Positions 6,282 through 9,407 of a stretch of 9,407 nucleotides of DNA are shown in pieces. This DNA is from an uncultured Oscillospiraceae bacterium (GTDB taxonomy: Bacteria > Bacillota > Clostridia > Oscillospirales > Acutalibacteraceae). The notes beneath the pieces were generated by a model. It was not told the origin of the DNA and ran no database searches. It saw nothing but the letters and a program-made list of their open reading frames with translations. Numbering within the stretch: position 1 is the first letter of the stretch; every line of letters begins with the position of its first letter. The position numbers were made by a program, and so were the translations under genes. The stretch covers positions 1 to 9,407 of the forward strand of contig UQZY01000053.1 of assembly GCA_900545655.1 (NCBI GenBank). Direction: 5' to 3'.

Positions 6282-6310
6282 ATTGTATCACATATCTTCT
6301 GCATATGCAA
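6282..6310 (-). promoter_or_regulatory. Candidate antisense promoter facing the 44-aa gene
   Basis: On the minus strand TTGCAT (6310-6305), a 17-bp spacer and TACAAT (6287-6282) with an extended TGA before it form a good sigma-A-type promoter. Transcription would begin near 6275, just beyond the terminator hairpin of the 44-aa gene, and run leftward across its 3' region. No convincing minus-strand gene with a ribosome-binding site follows, so the product would be an antisense RNA. Confidence 0.5.
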
Positions 6311-6320
6311 TAGATTTTTC

Positions 6321-6350
6321 TTGCATTATATCTAACAAATATAGTATAAT
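6321..6350 (+). promoter_or_regulatory. Promoter of the PHP phosphoesterase operon
   Basis: TTGCAT (6321-6326), an 18-bp spacer and a perfect TATAAT (6345-6350) predict a start near 6357 and a leader of about 36 nt. The -35 forms an inverted repeat with the -35 of the leftward promoter (ATGCAA 6305-6310, 10-bp gap), so the two promoters are back to back. Confidence 0.72.
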
Positions 6351-6392
6351 AATTTTGTATAAATTGACTTTATTTTAGATGGGGGAATTTTT

Positions 6393-7280
6393 TTGCCGGC
6401 AGATTTACATTGTCATACCCGACTTTCCGACGGCTCACTTGGTATTGAAGACCTTATTCTTCTCGCTAAGCGCAGCGGTGTCGATACCATTGCAATTACA
6501 GACCACGATTGCCTTGCCGGTACTGTCAGGGGTAAAATTATCGGAGAGCGCCACGGTATAACAGTAGTACCTGGTGTAGAGATTTCTGCTTTTGATGCAG
6601 AACATGAAAAAAAGGTACATATTCTTTGCTACCTTGTGGAAAATCCGGACAGACTTGAGGGCCTTTGCAGACGTAACTCTCTTGCAAGAAGAAAAGCAAG
6701 TCAGCTTATGGTTGTAAAAGCGGCTCAACGCTATCCGATTTCTTCGGAGCTTGTTCTCAAATGTGCGGCAGGCTCAACTAACATTTACAAACAACATATC
6801 CTGCATGCACTTATGGAGTGCGGATATTCTACTGAGATCTTCGGAAACATGTACACCGACCTTTTCAGTAAGGACAATCCCGACAACATCATTGTGCAGC
6901 CTAAGTTCCCTGAGCCTCTTGAAGTTCTTGAAGCCATCCACGAGGCCGGCGGAATAGCCGTGCTCGCACATCCCGGCGCATATGATAACTTCGACATACT
7001 GCCCGCTCTTATTGAAAAGGGGCTTGACGGTGTTGAAGTATGGCATCCTAGGAACAGTGAAGAGGACGTTGAAAAACTTCTGGCTATTGCAAAGAAGCAC
7101 TCTTTGCTTACAACCGGCGGCTCGGACTTCCACGGCATGTACGGTTCAAAAATCAATCACCTTGCCGACTATGTTACACCCGAGGAAAATCTTACAGCCC
7201 TTATGGGTTATCAGGCAAAGCAGAGGAGAGCAAGGAAAAAAGCTGCTGCAAAGGAAGCGGCAAAGGAAAGCGAAAAATAA
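6393..7280 (+). CDS. PHP-domain metal-dependent phosphoesterase (TrpH/YciV-like)
   Basis: The product has 295 residues. It belongs to the PHP superfamily, COG0613 type, whose known members include the YciV/RNase AM 5'-3' exoribonuclease and 3',5'-nucleoside bisphosphate phosphatases. All expected metal ligands are visible: HCH and SDG (His6, His8, Asp13), TDHD (36-39), GVEIS (Glu63), His76, AHPG (His193) and GSDFHG (Asp245, His247). Members hydrolyse phosphate esters of small RNAs or nucleotides in the cytoplasm with a trinuclear metal centre; the substrate here cannot be read from the sequence. The C-terminal 20 residues are a Lys/Ala-rich tail. The start is TTG 6393-6395, immediately before the first ligand motif, with GGGGGA about seven bases upstream; the nearby ATG at 6379 is out of frame. 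It is followed after 27 nt by the 187-aa gene, probably co-transcribed. Confidence 0.88.
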   Translation: MPADLHCHTRLSDGSLGIEDLILLAKRSGVDTIAITDHDCLAGTVRGKIIGERHGITVVPGVEISAFDAEHEKKVHILCYLVENPDRLEGLCRRNSLARRKASQLMVVKAAQRYPISSELVLKCAAGSTNIYKQHILHALMECGYSTEIFGNMYTDLFSKDNPDNIIVQPKFPEPLEVLEAIHEAGGIAVLAHPGAYDNFDILPALIEKGLDGVEVWHPRNSEEDVEKLLAIAKKHSLLTTGGSDFHGMYGSKINHLADYVTPEENLTALMGYQAKQRRARKKAAAKEAAKESEK

Positions 7281-7307
7281 GTAACGCAAAAAGTAAGGAG
7301 AATAAGC

Positions 7308-7871
7308 TTGCCGAACAACAGAGAAGACAGTGACATCAAAATTTTCAGACCTGCAAACAACTCATGTAACGACTGTGATATCCTCTCCTTCGTTGAGGGT
7401 ATGAATTATCACAGACAAAACGGAAATGTTGAAAAGGCAAAAGAGCTCGGCATGAGGCTTGCGGACATATCTTTTGAGAGCGAGCTTCGGGAAAGAATCG
7501 AAGAAAGCTTCCTGTCAGATGAATTCTTTCATCAGGTGTGCGCATTGGTTCTTTTCTCAACGGAAGCCGCACTCAACTATTATCTTCCGTCACAGCAGCT
7601 GTCAACTATTGCGATAAACTCTCTTCATGAGTCACTCAGTCATAAAAAACTGGATTTTTATGATTCCATTGTTAACAGTCCTGCCTTTTCTTTCTATTAT
7701 CTCAGTGTTCGAAAAGGGGGATCGGATATCCCAAAGGATATCGGTGAAGCCTTTGCCATGCTTTGCAGAAAAGAAGATGAGCCTCGTTTTATAGAGGAAG
7801 GAAGCAAGATTTATTCCACGGTTCTTGACTTTGTGGAAAAAAAGATTTCAGATACTCATTTTGTAAATTAA
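7308..7871 (+). CDS. Conserved-looking protein of unknown function, 187 aa
   Basis: I do not recognise this protein. It has 187 residues, no signal peptide and no clear membrane segment, so it is probably cytoplasmic. A CNDC motif (Cys20-Cys23) lies near the N-terminus, and two further cysteines occur near residues 78 and 152. Most of the chain looks alpha-helical, with charged heptad-like stretches such as NVEKAKELGMRLAD and ESELRERIEESFLSD. The start is TTG 7308-7310 with AAGGAG seven bases upstream. It begins 27 nt after the PHP gene, with no promoter or terminator between, and a strong terminator follows its stop, so the two genes form a bicistronic unit. Context suggests a partner or regulator of the phosphoesterase, but this is inference only. 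The CxxC could bind metal if the second pair joins it. Confidence 0.75.
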   Translation: MPNNREDSDIKIFRPANNSCNDCDILSFVEGMNYHRQNGNVEKAKELGMRLADISFESELRERIEESFLSDEFFHQVCALVLFSTEAALNYYLPSQQLSTIAINSLHESLSHKKLDFYDSIVNSPAFSFYYLSVRKGGSDIPKDIGEAFAMLCRKEDEPRFIEEGSKIYSTVLDFVEKKISDTHFVN

Positions 7872-7883
7872 AAATATCCGTCT

Positions 7884-7917
7884 GGAGTTTGTCAATTGTT
7901 TGACAAACTCCTTTTTA
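7884..7917 (+). terminator. Terminator after the PHP/187-aa operon
   Basis: A perfect 12-bp stem (7884-7895 with 7900-7911), a 4-nt loop TTGT and five T residues lie 12 nt after the stop codon. The descending arm contains TTGACA, the -35 of the next promoter. Confidence 0.9.
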
Positions 7918-7927
7918 TATGTATAAT
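7900..7927 (+). promoter_or_regulatory. Consensus promoter of the NifU-like/GGGtGRT operon
   Basis: TTGACA (7900-7905) and TATAAT (7922-7927) are both perfect matches to the sigma-A consensus, with a 16-bp spacer. Transcription would start near 7934, leaving a leader of about 60 nt. The -35 is embedded in the upstream terminator hairpin. Strong expression is expected unless a repressor binds the palindrome. Confidence 0.78.
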
Positions 7928-7993
7928 CTTATTGTAACTCATTAATATTATATTTAGTTTTAATGATTATTGATGAAAGGGGATTTTGACTTT

Positions 7994-8686
7994 ATGAATT
8001 ACACGTCAGAAGTTCAGAACATGTGCGTGGTTGCAAAAGGTCCCAACCACGGTCCGGCTCCTATTCCCGAAGAGGGAAAGTGGGTTAAGGCGTATGAAAT
8101 CAAGGATATCTCTGGTTTCACACACGGTGTAGGCTGGTGTGCTCCTCAGCAGGGTGCATGTAAGCTTTCACTCAATATCAAAAACGGTATCATCGAAGAA
8201 GCTCTTGTTGAAACAATCGGTTGCTCGGGCATGACACACTCCGCTGCTATGGCATCGGAAATTCTCCCGGGAAAGACTATCCTCGAAGCTCTTAACACAG
8301 ACCTTGTTTGTGATGCTATCAACACCGCTATGCGTGAGCTCTTCCTTCAAATAGTATACGGCCGTTCTCAGTCGGCATTTTCCGACGATGGATTGTCTGT
8401 CGGCGCCGGTCTCGAGGACCTCGGTAAAGGCCTCCGTTCACAGGTAGGAACCATGTACGGAACAAGACTCAAGGGTGTTCGTTATCTTGAAATGGCTGAG
8501 GGCTATGTAACAAGACTCGCTCTTGATGAAAACAACGAGGTAATCGGATACGAGTTTGTGTCTCTCGGAAAGATGACAGATTTCATCAAGAACGGCGACA
8601 CACCTAACGACGCATACAACAAGTCAATCGGTACCTACGGCAGATTCGCAGATGCCAAGAAGTACATTGACCCAAGAAAAGAATAA
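7994..8686 (+). CDS. NifU/IscU-like iron-sulfur cluster assembly scaffold protein
   Basis: The product has 230 residues. The central part resembles the NifU N-terminal (IscU-type) scaffold fold: GWCAPQQGACKL (47-58), then IGCSGMTHSAAMASEIL (75-91), then PGKTILEAL (92-100). This parallels the IscU pattern of a conserved Cys, Ala/Ser-rich helix and GKT-x-x-EAL. Cysteines at 49, 56, 77 and 106 are candidate Fe-S ligands. The C-terminal third (about 150-230) is an extension not found in short IscU proteins. The ATG at 7994 is chosen over the ATG at 7970 because AAAGGGG (7976-7982) lies between them and serves only the former. It is co-transcribed with the next gene (22-nt gap, AAGGAGG). A role in Fe-S assembly is inferred from the family; no cysteine desulfurase gene is visible in the window. 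Confidence 0.8.
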   Translation: MNYTSEVQNMCVVAKGPNHGPAPIPEEGKWVKAYEIKDISGFTHGVGWCAPQQGACKLSLNIKNGIIEEALVETIGCSGMTHSAAMASEILPGKTILEALNTDLVCDAINTAMRELFLQIVYGRSQSAFSDDGLSVGAGLEDLGKGLRSQVGTMYGTRLKGVRYLEMAEGYVTRLALDENNEVIGYEFVSLGKMTDFIKNGDTPNDAYNKSIGTYGRFADAKKYIDPRKE

Positions 8687-8708
8687 TTCGGGAAGGAGGA
8701 AATCTTAA

Positions 8709-9407
8709 ATGGCATTATTTGAAAACTATGAAAGACGCGTTGATAAAATCAACGGTGTTCTTAAAGAATACGGCATTTCTTCTATTGAGGAGTGCAGGGA
8801 AATCACTCTCGAAAAGGGTATTGATGTTGACAAAATCGTAAGAGGCACACAGCCTATCTGCTTTGAAAACGCTGTTTGGGCTTATACCGTAGGCTCGGCT
8901 ATAGCAATCAAATCCGGTTGCACAAAAGCAGCCGACGCTGCCGCCGCAATAGGTATCGGCTTACAGTCATTCTGTATTCCGGGCTCTGTTGCAGATAACA
9001 GACAGGTAGGTCTCGGACACGGCAACCTCGGAAAGATGCTCCTTTCAGAAGAAACCGAATGCTTCTGCTTCCTTGCCGGTCACGAGAGCTTTGCGGCAGC
9101 CGAGGGTGCCATCAAAATCGCCCTTAACGCAAACAAGGTAAGAACAAAGCCTCTTCAGGTTATTCTCAACGGCCTCGGAAAAGACGCTGCAATGATTATT
9201 TCAAGAATAAACGGCTTCACATATTGCAAGACAGAGTTTGATCCGTACTCAGAAACCGTAAAGGTTGTTTCAAAAACCGCATATTCGGACGGTCCACGTG
9301 CCGACGTACGCTGCTATGGCGCTGACAATGTACCCGAGGGCGTTGCAATAATGAAGCTTGAAAATGTCGGAGTTTCTATCACAGGTAACTCAACAAACCC
9401 TACAAGA
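8709..9407 (+). CDS. GGGtGRT-family protein (C-terminus cut by window edge)
   Basis: The frame from ATG 8709 is open to the end of the window (233 codons). The N-terminus MALFENYERRVDKINGVLKE and the region ITGNSTNPTR match my recollection of the GGGtGRT family (Pfam GGGtGRT). That family is uncharacterised, about 330 residues long, and named for a Gly-rich motif that would lie beyond the window edge. Visible features are a Gly/Ala-rich middle (VGSAIAIKSG, AAAAIGIGLQS), the GLGHGNLGKML motif (101-111), a CFC pair (118-120) and eight cysteines in all. No signal peptide is seen, so it should be cytoplasmic. A perfect AAGGAGG lies nine bases upstream. It sits directly behind the NifU-like scaffold gene, a pairing I recall from Clostridia, which suggests a shared Fe-S or redox role. 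The family name is well supported but the biochemical role is unknown. Confidence 0.85.
   Translation, partial: MALFENYERRVDKINGVLKEYGISSIEECREITLEKGIDVDKIVRGTQPICFENAVWAYTVGSAIAIKSGCTKAADAAAAIGIGLQSFCIPGSVADNRQVGLGHGNLGKMLLSEETECFCFLAGHESFAAAEGAIKIALNANKVRTKPLQVILNGLGKDAAMIISRINGFTYCKTEFDPYSETVKVVSKTAYSDGPRADVRCYGADNVPEGVAIMKLENVGVSITGNSTNPTR

Noticed and set aside
5960..6310. Minus-strand open frame of 116 codons across the 44-aa gene
   Set aside because: Its start lies inside the proposed antisense promoter, no ribosome-binding site is present, and it ends in the 5S promoter region. It is better explained as the complement of the small gene and its UTRs.
6774..7156. Two minus-strand open frames opposite the PHP gene
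   Set aside because: They are shadows of a well-supported PHP gene with all ligand motifs, and have no start signals.

Overview
The window looks like a chromosomal segment from a low-GC Firmicute of class Clostridia, plausibly an Oscillospirales/Ruminococcaceae-type gut bacterium. The reasons are a Gram-positive-style Tad pilus cluster, a lipoprotein foldase, strong AGGAGG ribosome-binding sites, frequent TTG starts, and a NifU-like gene paired with a GGGtGRT gene. This placement is an inference from gene content and was not searched.

Left part (1-4675, minus strand): a tight Tad (tight adherence / Flp pilus) operon transcribed right to left as tadZ, tadA, tadB, tadC, a 59-aa Flp1-like pilin, and a TadE-like pseudopilin cut by the window edge. 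tadA and tadB overlap by ATGA, and the pilin and tadE genes are 1 nt apart. TadA is the motor ATPase, TadB and TadC the membrane platform, TadZ the localisation ATPase, and the pilin and TadE the exported subunits. TadZ carries a C-terminal run of 9-residue repeats encoded by a 27-bp tandem repeat.

Middle part (4640-6016): a monocistronic lipoprotein gene (PrsA/SurA-like foldase) on the minus strand has its own promoter and terminator. Next to it is a solitary 5S rRNA gene, also on the minus strand, with its own near-consensus promoter, A/T-rich upstream tract and terminator. No 16S, 23S or tRNA gene is present in the window.

Right part (5988-9407, plus strand): a 44-residue single-span membrane peptide gene has its own promoter and terminator and faces a convincing antisense promoter, a layout that recalls type I toxin-antitoxin loci. 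It is followed by a PHP-family phosphoesterase gene with an unrecognised 187-aa partner. Last comes a two-gene operon of a NifU/IscU-like Fe-S scaffold protein and a GGGtGRT-family protein (cut by the window end), driven by a promoter with perfect -35 and -10 hexamers.

At three gene boundaries the terminator of one unit physically overlaps the promoter of the next. Five of the twelve genes appear to start with TTG. All promoter and terminator calls were made by eye.
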